The notes under the pieces: generated by a model
What the model saw: only the letters and a program-made list of their open reading frames with translations
The model's database searches: none
Told to the model about the DNA's origin: nothing
Position numbers and translations under genes: made by a program
Assembly: GCA_043774625.1 (NCBI GenBank)
Contig: JAYVTG010000008.1
Span: 1-64,000 of the forward strand
Direction: 5' to 3'
Source: JAAFIP01 sp043774625
Lineage (GTDB): Bacteria > Pseudomonadota > Gammaproteobacteria > Burkholderiales > Burkholderiaceae_C
DNA length: 64,000 nucleotides
In this document: piece after piece, positions 15,602 through 23,860 of the stretch
How the letters are laid out: each line of letters opens with the position of its first letter
Position numbering within the stretch: the stretch's first letter is position 1

Positions 15602-15691
15602 GGTGTGGTAGCGGCGTTGGTACGCCCAAGGTTGTACTGTGGGGTTGCAAACTAGTGCAAGCCCATGATTTTATTGGCTTTTGAGCTGTTT

Positions 15692-16978
15692 TTACGAAGC
15701 GGCGGCACTAATCAACACCGCGCCCGAGGTTTTATGGCTGGCAGTGTCTACCAAAATCAGCGCCCCGAGGGTTTTGGACTGGGTATAGGGCAGGGTGGCC
15801 AGCGGTTCTTGCAGGGCCAGTTCAATGCCGCCAATGGCATTGGGTGCTAGTTCAGTGGCGTCTTCTTGTGCCAATGTGTGGATGTTCAAGCGGTGCGTAA
15901 TACGTGCCACCTTGGCTTTGACCCAGCGGTGACCGTGTAGCGCCCAGTAGGTGCGGCCTGCCACCAGCGCAGTGTCGTCCATCCAGGCCACAGTGCCAAT
16001 GATGCTGCGGCTCGTGCCAAAGGCGGTTTTACCGTCCATGTGGGCCAGGAGCCAGTCGCCACGTGACACGTCTACTTCGCGGTCCAGCACAATGCCTGCC
16101 GACATGCCGGCCAACACTGCTTTGGGGTTGCGAGTATGGTCGAGCACTTGCGCCACTATGGCGGTTTGGCCGCCAGGCAGCACGGTAATTTCTTGCCCAA
16201 CCTGCACGCCGCCAGTGGCCACACGACCCCAGAAAATGCGGCGGCCTTGGCTGGTGTCTGATGAGCCAGAGAACTTTTCAACCCATTGCACCGGAAAGCT
16301 CAGGGGCAGTTGTGTCTCAGGGCGGCCAGAAGGCAGCCGCTCCAGTATTTGTAGCAAACTTTCGCCACTGTACATTGGGAAATCGCTACCAGGCTCCACT
16401 ACATTACTGCCGTTGAGGGCAGAAATGGGCACCGTGGCGGCAACCTGAATACTGGCTTGATCGGCAAAACTATGCAAAGCTGCGCTGATGTTTTTAAACG
16501 CCAGTGCAGAATCTTGAACCGCGTCCAGCTTGTTGATGGCAAACACCACGCTGGGCACGCGCAGCAGGTGCACCAGCAGGCTGTGGCGGCGGGTTTGGGG
16601 CAGCAATTGCAGTGCGGGGTTTTTCCAGTCCAGCTTGGTAGCGTCCACCAGCACCACGGCGGCGTCGGCACTGCTGGCGGCGGTCACCATGTTGCGGGTG
16701 TACTGCTCGTGGCCAGGTGCATCGCCAATGATGAACTTGCGCGTGGGCGTGGAAAAGTAGCGGTAGGCCACGTCGATGGTGATGCCCTGTTCACGCTCGG
16801 CGCTCAATCCGTCGGTGAACATGGCCAGGTCTGCCGTGCCGCTTTTGGACACGCCTGCCAACTGGTCTTGCAGCACGGCTTTGCTGTCGATCAGCAGGCG
16901 GCCAATCAGGGTAGATTTGCCGTCGTCTACGCTGCCGCAGGTGATGAATTTCAATGCGGCATGGTGTGTCGTGTTCAT
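15692..16978 (-). CDS. cysN: Sulfate adenylyltransferase subunit 1 (GTPase)
   Basis: CysN is the regulatory GTPase of ATP sulfurylase; GTP hydrolysis drives formation of adenosine 5'-phosphosulfate by CysD. The 428-aa protein has the EF-Tu-like motifs FITCGSVDDGKSTLIGRLL, DAPGHEQYTRNM and NKLDAVQ. There is no C-terminal APS kinase domain, consistent with the APS (not PAPS) reductase encoded nearby. The ATG at 16978 overlaps the cysD stop codon by one base (TGATG), so the two are translationally coupled. A longer frame upstream is only the cysD shadow. Confidence 0.94.
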   Translation of the reverse strand: MNTTHHAALKFITCGSVDDGKSTLIGRLLIDSKAVLQDQLAGVSKSGTADLAMFTDGLSAEREQGITIDVAYRYFSTPTRKFIIGDAPGHEQYTRNMVTAASSADAAVVLVDATKLDWKNPALQLLPQTRRHSLLVHLLRVPSVVFAINKLDAVQDSALAFKNISAALHSFADQASIQVAATVPISALNGSNVVEPGSDFPMYSGESLLQILERLPSGRPETQLPLSFPVQWVEKFSGSSDTSQGRRIFWGRVATGGVQVGQEITVLPGGQTAIVAQVLDHTRNPKAVLAGMSAGIVLDREVDVSRGDWLLAHMDGKTAFGTSRSIIGTVAWMDDTALVAGRTYWALHGHRWVKAKVARITHRLNIHTLAQEDATELAPNAIGGIELALQEPLATLPYTQSKTLGALILVDTASHKTSGAVLISAAAS

Positions 16979-17910
16979 CAGAAATACCCTTCCTTCTTGC
17001 GCTTCTCCATGGAAGCCTCGCTGGTTTTGTCGTCCATGCGGGTTGCGCCACGCTCGCTCACATCGGCTGCCAGTGTTTCTATAACAATTTCTGCCGCGCT
17101 GGCTGCCAGACTGGCCACCGGGCAGGTGCAAGTGATGTCGCCCACGGTACGAAAACGCACGTCGCGTGTTTCAACTTTTTCGCCATCGCGTGGCGGTGTG
17201 AGATGGGTTACGGGCACCAGCAAGCCTTTGCGTTCGATCACTTCGCGCTTGTGCGAATAGTAGATGGACGGCAGGGCAATCTTCTCGCGCTCAATGTACT
17301 GCCACACGTCCAGTTCCGTCCAGTTGCTGATGGGGAACACGCGAAAATGCTCGCCCGGTTGCAGCTTGGTGTTGAACGCCGTCCACAGCTCGGGGCGCTG
17401 GCTTTTGGGTTGCCACTGACCAAAGCTATCGCGGTGACTAAAAATGCGTTCTTTGGCGCGGGCTTTTTCTTCGTCGCGTCTTGCTCCGCCAATGAGCGCG
17501 TCAAACCGGAATTCTTCAATCGCCTCTAGCAGGGTGACGCTTTGGTGCACGTTGCGCGACTCGCCTTCGTGGGCCAAACGCACGGTGCCGCGTGCCATGG
17601 AATCTTCGACGCTGCGCACGATCAGTTTGGCTTGCAACTGGGCTGCGCGGCTGTCGCGAAAGTCGATCACTTCCTGAAAGTTGTGACCGGTGTCGATCAT
17701 CAACAGTGGGTAGGGGATGCGGCCCACACCAAAGGCTTTTTCAGCGCATTTGAGCATGACGAGCGAGTCTTTGCCGCCTGAAAAAAGCAGGGTGGGGCGC
17801 TCGAAGGCGGCGGCTACTTCGCGCAGGATGAAGATGGTTTCTTCTTCCAGCGCGTCCAGATGGTGGTTGGACAGATGTTCCAGGAGATGGGGTTCGGTTC
17901 TGGCGTTCAT
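16978..17910 (-). CDS. cysD: Sulfate adenylyltransferase subunit 2
   Basis: CysD carries the catalytic PP-loop of ATP sulfurylase and forms APS from ATP and sulfate with CysN. The PP-loop is LLFSGGKDSLVMLKCAEKAF; LMIDTGHNFQEVIDFRD and the C-terminal GDITCTCPVAS also match. I chose the ATG at 17910 (MNARTEPH, family-like); ATGs at 17922 and 17994 are in frame. The last would begin inside a large palindrome, and no start has a strong ribosome site. The last residues (MEKRKKEGYF) are typical of the family. Confidence 0.9.
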   Translation of the reverse strand: MNARTEPHLLEHLSNHHLDALEEETIFILREVAAAFERPTLLFSGGKDSLVMLKCAEKAFGVGRIPYPLLMIDTGHNFQEVIDFRDSRAAQLQAKLIVRSVEDSMARGTVRLAHEGESRNVHQSVTLLEAIEEFRFDALIGGARRDEEKARAKERIFSHRDSFGQWQPKSQRPELWTAFNTKLQPGEHFRVFPISNWTELDVWQYIEREKIALPSIYYSHKREVIERKGLLVPVTHLTPPRDGEKVETRDVRFRTVGDITCTCPVASLAASAAEIVIETLAADVSERGATRMDDKTSEASMEKRKKEGYF

Positions 17911-17935
17911 GTTGGTATGCATTCTTGAGGGGGTA

Positions 17936-18091
17936 GGGGATTTTTTGAACGCGAAAGGCGCGAAAGTTACGCGAAAGTCGCGAAAAAAATTCAAAATTTT
18001 TGAAAATGAATATCAAAAACTTTTTCTTTTTTCTTGACTTCTTTTTGCGACTTTCGCGTAACTTTCGCGCCTTTCGCGTTCAAAAATCCCC
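17936..18091. repeat. 50-bp near-perfect palindrome of GCGAAAG units between cysH and cysD
   Basis: Arms 17936-17986 and 18042-18091 are near-perfect complements. Each arm holds three GCGAAAG-type units within GAACGCGAAAGGCGCGAAAG and GTTACGCGAAAGTCGC. The 55-bp loop is very A/T-rich. It fills most of the cysH-cysD spacer, whereas the neighbouring cys genes are packed within 30 bp of one another. Similar short-period GCGxAAG arrays are known as dispersed repeats in many bacteria; no function is known to me. It could attenuate cysDN transcription. Confidence 0.85.
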
Positions 18092-18113
18092 CTCTCTCTG
18101 TATTAAAAAATCG

Positions 18114-18875
18114 TCAAGTACTAGCGTAGATAGGCACAACGCCAGACACAGGAGCCACATGCAATCCGCATTCTTTGGCGCTCTCGTTTTCCCACCACCA
18201 GCGGCCTGATCGAATGTCTTCGCCCAGGGTGATAGCACGTGTACAAGGTGCGCAGCCTATGCTGGGGTAAAACTGGTCGTGTAGTGGGTTGTAGGGAACC
18301 TGCTGAATGTTGACGTAATGCCATACATCGCCCAGAGTCCAGTCGGCCAAAGGGTTGATCTTGGCGGGTTTACTGCTATTCGACTCTTTGGGTGTGTCGA
18401 TGTGCAGCACATCTGCGCGTGCGTCAGACTGCTCTTTGCGCAGGCCTGTGATCCAAGCGCGTTTGCCGTCCAGCGCTTTGTCCAGTGGCACCATCTTGCG
18501 AATATTGCAGCAGGCTTTGCGCAGTGAAATGCTTTTGTACATAGCATCGAAGCCGTTGACCTGCTCAAAGTGCGCGGCAGACGTAGCATCTGGTTCATAC
18601 ACACGCACGGTGCGCTGTGTGCCGTATTCGCGCTGCACGGTGGCCAGCAGGGCCAAAGTCTGTGCATGCAGTTTGCCCGTTTGCAACACAAACACTTCGC
18701 TTTTTAACTGCAGTGTGTGCAGCAAATGGGTGATAACCATGTCTTCCACACCCAGGCTGGACGCTTGGGTGATGGGTTGAAAACGCTCGGTAGCGTCACG
18801 CAACACGGCTTGCGTGGTGGCTAGCTTGTCTGCAAATGTGGCAGATGCTTTGGCGTACAGGCTGATGGCGCTCAT
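18114..18875 (-). CDS. cysH: Adenosine 5'-phosphosulfate (APS) reductase
   Basis: Reduces APS to sulfite with thioredoxin. The 253-aa protein keeps the 4Fe-4S ligands that mark APS-specific reductases: the Cys pair in KACCNIRKMVPL and CAPCTRAI. Also present are SSLGVEDMVITHLL (PP-loop region), ITGLRKEQSDAR and the C-terminal KECGLH with the catalytic Cys. Its presence agrees with the absence of an APS kinase gene. It is followed by the large palindrome and then cysD. Confidence 0.95.
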   Translation of the reverse strand: MSAISLYAKASATFADKLATTQAVLRDATERFQPITQASSLGVEDMVITHLLHTLQLKSEVFVLQTGKLHAQTLALLATVQREYGTQRTVRVYEPDATSAAHFEQVNGFDAMYKSISLRKACCNIRKMVPLDKALDGKRAWITGLRKEQSDARADVLHIDTPKESNSSKPAKINPLADWTLGDVWHYVNIQQVPYNPLHDQFYPSIGCAPCTRAITLGEDIRSGRWWWENESAKECGLHVAPVSGVVPIYAST

Positions 18876-18884
18876 GTTGGCTAC

Positions 18885-19301
18885 CTAAGCTGTGGCCACT
18901 GCAGCAAAGCGCGGCTTTTGGGTCGTGGCACCTACCTGGTCATCGCCTTGGTAAAAACCGCTGTAATGCGCAAGTAGTTTTTCGCCATGCGTAGCGTCCT
19001 GGTCGTCACGCAGCACAGCGGTGGTAAAACCAGCGCGCTGCATTTGCACCAGCTGGTCGATCAGCACGTCGCCGGTGGCGCGAATGTCGCCCTTAAAACC
19101 ATGGCGGCGGCGCAGTTGCACAGCCTGGCTAAAGGCGCGGCCATCGGTAAATTTGGGAAAGTGCAGTTCCACGGCCTGCGCTTGGGCCAATTGAGTTTGC
19201 AGGCTCTCAACATGAGTATTATTGGCGATTTGGAGAGCATTTTGCTCTGTTGCCAGCGTGGAATATGCGTGAGCAGCTATTAATTTAATAGTATTAGTCA
19301 T
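18885..19301 (-). CDS. DUF934 protein of the cys cluster, repeat-derived N-terminus
   Basis: DUF934 proteins are regularly found between cysI and cysH in proteobacteria and are presumed to help sulfite reduction; the molecular role is unknown. The 138-aa chain has the family core VELHFPKFTDGRAFSQAVQLRRRHGFKGDIRATGDVLIDQ and FTTAVLRDD. The ATG at 19301 follows AGGAGCAAGAAG. Residues 3-16 (TIKLIAAHAYSTLA) are encoded by a 42-bp repeat and look like a signal peptide core, although the protein should be cytosolic. Gaps to cysI and cysH are 13 and 9 bp. Confidence 0.85.
   Translation of the reverse strand: MTNTIKLIAAHAYSTLATEQNALQIANNTHVESLQTQLAQAQAVELHFPKFTDGRAFSQAVQLRRRHGFKGDIRATGDVLIDQLVQMQRAGFTTAVLRDDQDATHGEKLLAHYSGFYQGDDQVGATTQKPRFAAVATA
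19252..19293 (+). repeat. 42-bp interspersed repeat at the 5' end of the DUF934 gene
   Basis: Clean copy, GCCAGCGTGGAATATGCG to TTAATAGTA. On the coding strand it begins at codon 3 and gives TIKLIAAHAYSTLA. Confidence 0.9.
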
Positions 19302-19314
19302 CTTCTTGCTCCTA

Positions 19315-21135
19315 TCAAGCTGCATGCGCCACAGATTCGTTTTGTGCAAAACGCGCGCTGTTGGCTGCGGTTTTGAAGGCGTCCAAACCGACGCGGCGCA
19401 CGGTGTCGATAAAGGTTTCGTTTTTGTCGCCTTTGGAAATCCGCTGATTTTTGTACTCAGACAAAATCGCTTCAATCACCTCGGGCACTTCTTCTGCACT
19501 GAACGATGGGCCTACAGCCTTGCCCGCTTGCGCCGTGCCGGACAGCTTCGATCCGTCCGAGCCGCCCAGCGTGATCTGGTACCACTCCTTGCCGTCTTTA
19601 TCCACACCCAAGATGCCGATGTGGCCACTGTGGTGGTGGCCGCAGGAGTTGATGCAACCGCTCATGTGCAGGTCAATCTCACCCAGGTCGTCCAGCTCGT
19701 CCAGGTCTTGGTAACGTGCGGTAATCGCCTCGGCAATAGGCAGGCTGCGCGCATTGGCCAGTGCGCAAAAATCGCCGCCTGGGCAGGCAATCATATCGCT
19801 CAACAGGCGAATGTTGGGCTTGGCAAAGCCGGCTTTGCGCGCTGCTTGCCACAGGGCGGGCAACTGGTCGCAGTGCACCCAGGGCAGCACCAGGTTTTGG
19901 TCATGCGTGACGCGGATCTCGCCACAAGAAAACTGGTCGGCCAAATCGGCAGCGGCGTTTAACTGTTCAGGTGTGGCATCTCCAGGTGCATAGCCCAAAC
20001 GTTTGAGCGATAAGGTGACGGCGCGCAGGTTGGGGTTGGCATGCACAGCCACGTTGCGGGTGACCCAGCGGGTAAATTCGGTGTCGTCTTCGGCAGCTGC
20101 CTTCAAAACATTGCTGACCTTAATTGCTATTCTTTCAATAGCTGGTTGCGCACATTCTACGCTGGCTGGAGGCACAAATGATGCTGCAACACGGTCAAAC
20201 TCAGCCTGCGTTATGGTGTGCGGCGCGCCGTCTTGCTGCAAGATACGGGCGTATTCGGCTTCTACATCATCAATGTATTTTTGACCTTCGGATTTGACCA
20301 AAATCTTGATGCGCGCCTTGTAAATATTGTCGCGGCGGCCATACAGGTTGTAGACGCGGATAACGGCTTCCAGATAGTTCAGCACCTGGTTCCATGGCAA
20401 AAATTCGCGCACGGTGGTGGCAATGACGGGGGTGCGACCCATGCCGCCACCGACCAGCACTTTGAAACCCAAATCTCCATCAGAGGATCTGATGAGATGC
20501 AGGCCGACATCGTGCCAAGAGGTGGCGGCACGGTCTTCTTTGGCACCGGTGACAGCAAACTTGAACTTACGGGGTAAAAATGCAAACTCTGGATGCAGTG
20601 TGCTCCACTGACGCAAAATTTCGCAAAACGGGCGCGGGTCGGCAATCTCGTCGGGTGCAATGCCGGCCAGCTCGTCGCTGGTGATATTGCGAACGCAGTT
20701 ACCGCTGGTTTGAATGCCGTGCATGTTCACGCTGGCCAACAGGTCCATCACGTCGGCAGACTTGTCCAGTGGAATCCAGTTGTACTGGATGTTTTGGCGG
20801 GTGGTGAAGTGACCGTAACCTTTGGTCAGCTTGACACCGTGGCCGCTGAGCTTGGCCTGGCCGTCCACTGCAGTTTGAAAAACTTCGTTGGATGGCTGGT
20901 CGTACTGCGCAGCAATGTGCGCCAATACGCGCACCTGGGCACTAGACAATTCGCCATAGGGCACCGCCACGCGCAGCATGGGTGCGTAACGCTGCACGTA
21001 CCAGCCGTTTTGCAGGCGTAGTGGGCGAAACTCGTCGTCACCCAGCTTGCCAGCCAGGTTGCGTTCCAGCTGGTCGCGGTATTGCGCGGCGCGTTGCTTG
21101 ACGAACTGTTTGTCAAAGTCGGTGTATTGGTACAT
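19315..21135 (-). CDS. cysI: Sulfite reductase hemoprotein (siroheme/4Fe-4S)
   Basis: Reduces sulfite to sulfide with six electrons. The 606-aa protein has the two-lobed nitrite/sulfite reductase fold; the cluster and siroheme cysteines are in ACPGGDFCALANARS (Cx5C) and HMSGCINSCGHHHSGHIG (Cx3C). The N-terminus (YQYTDFDKQFVKQRAAQYRDQ) is as in Burkholderiales homologues. A 42-bp repeat adds ASVECAQPAIERIA near residue 325, in the linker between the two lobes. No cysJ flavoprotein gene is in the window, so a ferredoxin donor (fdxA/FNR downstream) is plausible. Confidence 0.94.
   Translation of the reverse strand: MYQYTDFDKQFVKQRAAQYRDQLERNLAGKLGDDEFRPLRLQNGWYVQRYAPMLRVAVPYGELSSAQVRVLAHIAAQYDQPSNEVFQTAVDGQAKLSGHGVKLTKGYGHFTTRQNIQYNWIPLDKSADVMDLLASVNMHGIQTSGNCVRNITSDELAGIAPDEIADPRPFCEILRQWSTLHPEFAFLPRKFKFAVTGAKEDRAATSWHDVGLHLIRSSDGDLGFKVLVGGGMGRTPVIATTVREFLPWNQVLNYLEAVIRVYNLYGRRDNIYKARIKILVKSEGQKYIDDVEAEYARILQQDGAPHTITQAEFDRVAASFVPPASVECAQPAIERIAIKVSNVLKAAAEDDTEFTRWVTRNVAVHANPNLRAVTLSLKRLGYAPGDATPEQLNAAADLADQFSCGEIRVTHDQNLVLPWVHCDQLPALWQAARKAGFAKPNIRLLSDMIACPGGDFCALANARSLPIAEAITARYQDLDELDDLGEIDLHMSGCINSCGHHHSGHIGILGVDKDGKEWYQITLGGSDGSKLSGTAQAGKAVGPSFSAEEVPEVIEAILSEYKNQRISKGDKNETFIDTVRRVGLDAFKTAANSARFAQNESVAHAA
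20125..20166 (-). repeat. 42-bp interspersed repeat inside cysI
   Basis: Full-length reverse copy (TGCTATTC to ACGCTGGC). In cysI it is read as ASVECAQPAIERIA, the forward-frame peptide, in the inter-lobe linker. Confidence 0.88.
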
Positions 21136-21159
21136 GGATGAATCCTCGAAATTCTTGAT

Positions 21160-21951
21160 TTAGATGGCCAGCAGCTTGACACCTGCGTAGGCCAGCAGCA
21201 TGGACAACAGCGAGCGAATGGCCCGCTCTGGCACTTTGGATGAAAACTGTGTACCCAGCCAAATACCGGGCAGTGAGCCCACCAGCAGCTTGGCCAGCAG
21301 GGGCCAGTCTACCGAACCGATGGACGCATGGCCCAAACCCGCTACGAGCGTGAGTGGCACGGCGTAGGCCAAGTCAGCCGCCACAATGCGGTGCAGGGGC
21401 AGGGCAGGGTAGAGCAACATCAACACCGTCACGCCAATGGCGCCTGCGCCTACGGATGTGATGGACACCAGAGTGCCGATCAGCGCGCCAAACAGCACGG
21501 GCAATGCCCAGTGGCGCGGCGTAGTGGCCCTGGCCAGGTCTTGCACAGAAATATTGCGCGGTGCAGCCTTGCCTTTGACGGCTTTGTACAACGTGGCTGC
21601 GGCGGTGAGCAGCAAGGCAAAACCCAGGGTGGTGGTCATCACTTTTTGCACCACGGGGTCTGCAGCGCCTACGCGGTGCAAAAAATAAACAGTGACCAAG
21701 GCAGCCGGGATCGACCCCGCGCACAGCAATGCGACGATCTTCCAGTCCACTACTTTGGCGCGTGCCAGGTTGAGGGTGCCGCCCAGTTTGGTAAACGCCG
21801 CAAACAGCAAGTCGGTGCCCACAGCCAGATAAGGCTTGATGCCAAAGCCAAAAATCAAAATGGGTGTCATGAGCGAACCACCACCCACGCCGGTCAGCCC
21901 GACCACAAGCCCTACAAAAAACCCAGCAAATATGAAAGCAAAATCAGCCAT
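21160..21951 (-). CDS. TauE/SafE-family membrane permease
   Basis: Integral membrane protein of about eight helices (263 aa), of the family that moves sulfite, sulfonates or related anions. Two homologous halves are visible, the first with FFVGLVVGLTGVGGGSLMTP, the second with GALIGTLVSITSVGAGAIGV; both carry the GVGGG/GAGAI family motif. It ends 24 bp before cysI on the same strand, so it is probably the first gene of the cys operon. A role in sulfite export or sulfate uptake is likely (inference). Confidence 0.9.
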   Translation of the reverse strand: MADFAFIFAGFFVGLVVGLTGVGGGSLMTPILIFGFGIKPYLAVGTDLLFAAFTKLGGTLNLARAKVVDWKIVALLCAGSIPAALVTVYFLHRVGAADPVVQKVMTTTLGFALLLTAAATLYKAVKGKAAPRNISVQDLARATTPRHWALPVLFGALIGTLVSITSVGAGAIGVTVLMLLYPALPLHRIVAADLAYAVPLTLVAGLGHASIGSVDWPLLAKLLVGSLPGIWLGTQFSSKVPERAIRSLLSMLLAYAGVKLLAI

Positions 21952-22139
21952 AGGTCGCTACTGTGCATCAGCCTGGCCCTGAACCAAACTACTTTTTGGT
22001 TGGACGCTTATGCGCATATGCTTAGACGCATGGGGTATATGGGGTATGTGGGGTCTGTGTGAAGTACCCCAGGCCAGCAGGTCGCCCGCCGCGTGGTTTG
22101 CTTTGGTGGCTAGGGTACGGGTGGGGAGCGCTTGGGCTA

Positions 22140-22271
22140 TGAGGCGGGCAGGCTGTCTGCGCGGATACCTTCGTGTCCCCCGCCAGGGTATAGGCCTTGG
22201 CTTCTTGTCGGCTTTTGTACCTGGCTCCTCCTCTTACCTACGGTATCCGCGCAGACAGCCTGCCCGCCTCA
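22140..22271 (+). repeat. Long hairpin module, type 1, locus B
   Basis: Arms 22141-22169 and 22242-22270 are perfect 29-bp complements (GAGGCGGGCAGGCTGTC with its reverse complement). The enclosed core is nearly identical to that at 8760-8831. Only the inner nine stem bases are shared with locus A. Confidence 0.8.
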
Positions 22272-22307
22272 CAGCCCAAGTGCGGCACGGTTTCAAACCA
22301 GCCATCT

Positions 22308-22439
22308 CTGGCTTATGTGGATGGTGTGTTTAGCGTAGCGGCATAAAGGCGGAGGCGCGTACAAGACTCGACAAGTAGAAACCACGCCCTCGCGCCGGGG
22401 GACAGCCGCGTAGCTGAACACACCATCCACATGAGCCAG
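22308..22439 (+). repeat. Long hairpin module, type 2, locus B
   Basis: Arms 22308-22334 and 22413-22439 (CTGGCTTATGTGGATGG with CCATCCACATGAGCCAG) pair at all 27 positions if two U-G pairs in plus-strand RNA are allowed. The core shares CGGCATAAAGGCGGAGGCGCGTACAAG and GGGGGACAGCCGCGTAGCTG regions with locus A. This and the type 1 module fill most of the 647-bp gap between tauE and the solute-binding gene. Confidence 0.8.
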
Positions 22440-22598
22440 CGCGCATAAGCAAGAACATGAACCGGCGTGTGTAAGCAAGGCCACCATGAATCATGTAGGG
22501 CTGGTACATATGTATTCACGCCATGGGTCAACGTGCAGGCCCGAGATTGCGTTACAGTCCCGGCCTAGGTTCTTTTTTATCTTTCATAGGGAAGTCAC

Positions 22599-23822
22599 TT
22601 GAAAAACTTTATCTCGCGCTCCATACTTACTGTTGCTGCTGTAACAAGCCTTGGTGCTTTGGCCCAAAGCTCTGTACAGCCCATCAACCCCATCAAAATT
22701 GGTGAAATCAACAGCTATTCCACCATTCCCCAGTTCACCACGCCCTATAAGCAAGGCTGGCAACTGGCGGTGGAGCAAATCAATGCCCAAGGCGGCCTGC
22801 TGGGGCGCAAGGTCGAGGTCATAGCCCGTGACGATGCTGGCAAGCCCGAAGAAGCGCTACGCCACGCCGTAGAACTCACGTCGAACGAAAAGGTAGACGT
22901 ACTGGCGGGCGGTTTTTTTAGCAATGTGGGCTTGGCTCTGGCTGACCATGCCGCCAAAAACAAACGCCTGTTTGTGGCCAGCGAACCGTTGACCGATGCG
23001 ATTGTGTGGGACAAAGGCAATCGCTACACCTTCCGCCTGCGCCCCAGCACCTACATGCAAGCGGCCATGCTGGTAGAAGAAGCCGCCAAACTACCCGCCA
23101 AGCGCTGGGCCACCATTGCGCCCAACTACGAATACGGCCAAAGCGCAGTCGCCAGCTTTAAAGAACTCTTGAAAGCCAAGCGCCCCGACGTAGAGTTTGT
23201 GGGCGAACAATGGCCCGCGCAGGGCAAGCTGGAAGCAGGCAGCACCTTGTCTGCCATCATGGCCAGCAAACCCGACGCTATTTTTAACGTTACCTTTGGT
23301 GCCGACCTGGCCCGCCTGGTGCGCGAAGGCAACCAGCGCAATGTGTTCCCCAAAACGCCCGTCGTTTCGGTGCTCTCGGGCGAGCCAGAATATCTGGACA
23401 TCTTGAAAGACGAAACACCCAAGGGCTGGATCGTCACCGGCTACCCGTGGGACCAGATCGACACCAAAGAACATGCCAGCTTTGCCGCCAACTACTACAA
23501 GCGCTTTAACGAGAACCCCAAGGTGGGCTCGGTGGTGGGCTACGCCACCATGCAGGCCATTTTTGCGGCCATCAACAAAGCCAAAAGCCTTGACAACGAA
23601 AAACTGGTGACTGCCATGCGTGGTCTCAAATTCAGCACCCCGTTTGGCCCTGCCGAATTCCGTGCCATTGACCAACAAAGCACCATGGGTGCCTTTGTAG
23701 GCAAGCTGGATGTGCGCGGCGGCAAGGGCACCATGGTGCAGTGGCGTTATGCAGACGGCAAGGCGTATTTGCCTAGCGACGCTTATGTAAAAACCCGTCG
23801 CCCCGCAGAGGCTGTGAAGTAA
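22599..23822 (+). CDS. ABC transporter periplasmic substrate-binding protein (branched-chain amino acid/amide type)
   Basis: Type I periplasmic binding protein of the Leu/Ile/Val-amide family. The 407-aa protein has a signal peptide (ILTVAAVTSLGALAQ), then IKIGEINSYSTIPQFTTPYKQGWQLAVEQIN, the repeated lobe pattern LAGGFFSNVGLALADHAAKN, and FGPAEFRAIDQQSTMGAFVGK near the end. Translation appears to start at TTG 22599, preceded by AGGGAAG; no in-frame ATG lies before the signal peptide. No permease or ATPase gene of the same system is nearby, so it is an orphan binding protein. The ligand cannot be told from sequence. Confidence 0.88.
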   Translation: MKNFISRSILTVAAVTSLGALAQSSVQPINPIKIGEINSYSTIPQFTTPYKQGWQLAVEQINAQGGLLGRKVEVIARDDAGKPEEALRHAVELTSNEKVDVLAGGFFSNVGLALADHAAKNKRLFVASEPLTDAIVWDKGNRYTFRLRPSTYMQAAMLVEEAAKLPAKRWATIAPNYEYGQSAVASFKELLKAKRPDVEFVGEQWPAQGKLEAGSTLSAIMASKPDAIFNVTFGADLARLVREGNQRNVFPKTPVVSVLSGEPEYLDILKDETPKGWIVTGYPWDQIDTKEHASFAANYYKRFNENPKVGSVVGYATMQAIFAAINKAKSLDNEKLVTAMRGLKFSTPFGPAEFRAIDQQSTMGAFVGKLDVRGGKGTMVQWRYADGKAYLPSDAYVKTRRPAEAVK

Positions 23823-23860
23823 GTCACGATTTTTAGGGTTCTGGCCTACTATAAATTAGC

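Noticed and set aside
14171..15655. Plus-strand open frame of 494 codons opposite the ferredoxin reductase and fdxA
   Set aside because: It is antisense to two well-supported genes, has no recognisable domain and reflects codon bias of the minus strand.
21952..22598. Riboswitch or CysB-site search upstream of tauE and the binding-protein gene
   Set aside because: No known riboswitch consensus was recognised, and CysB sites are too degenerate to call by eye.
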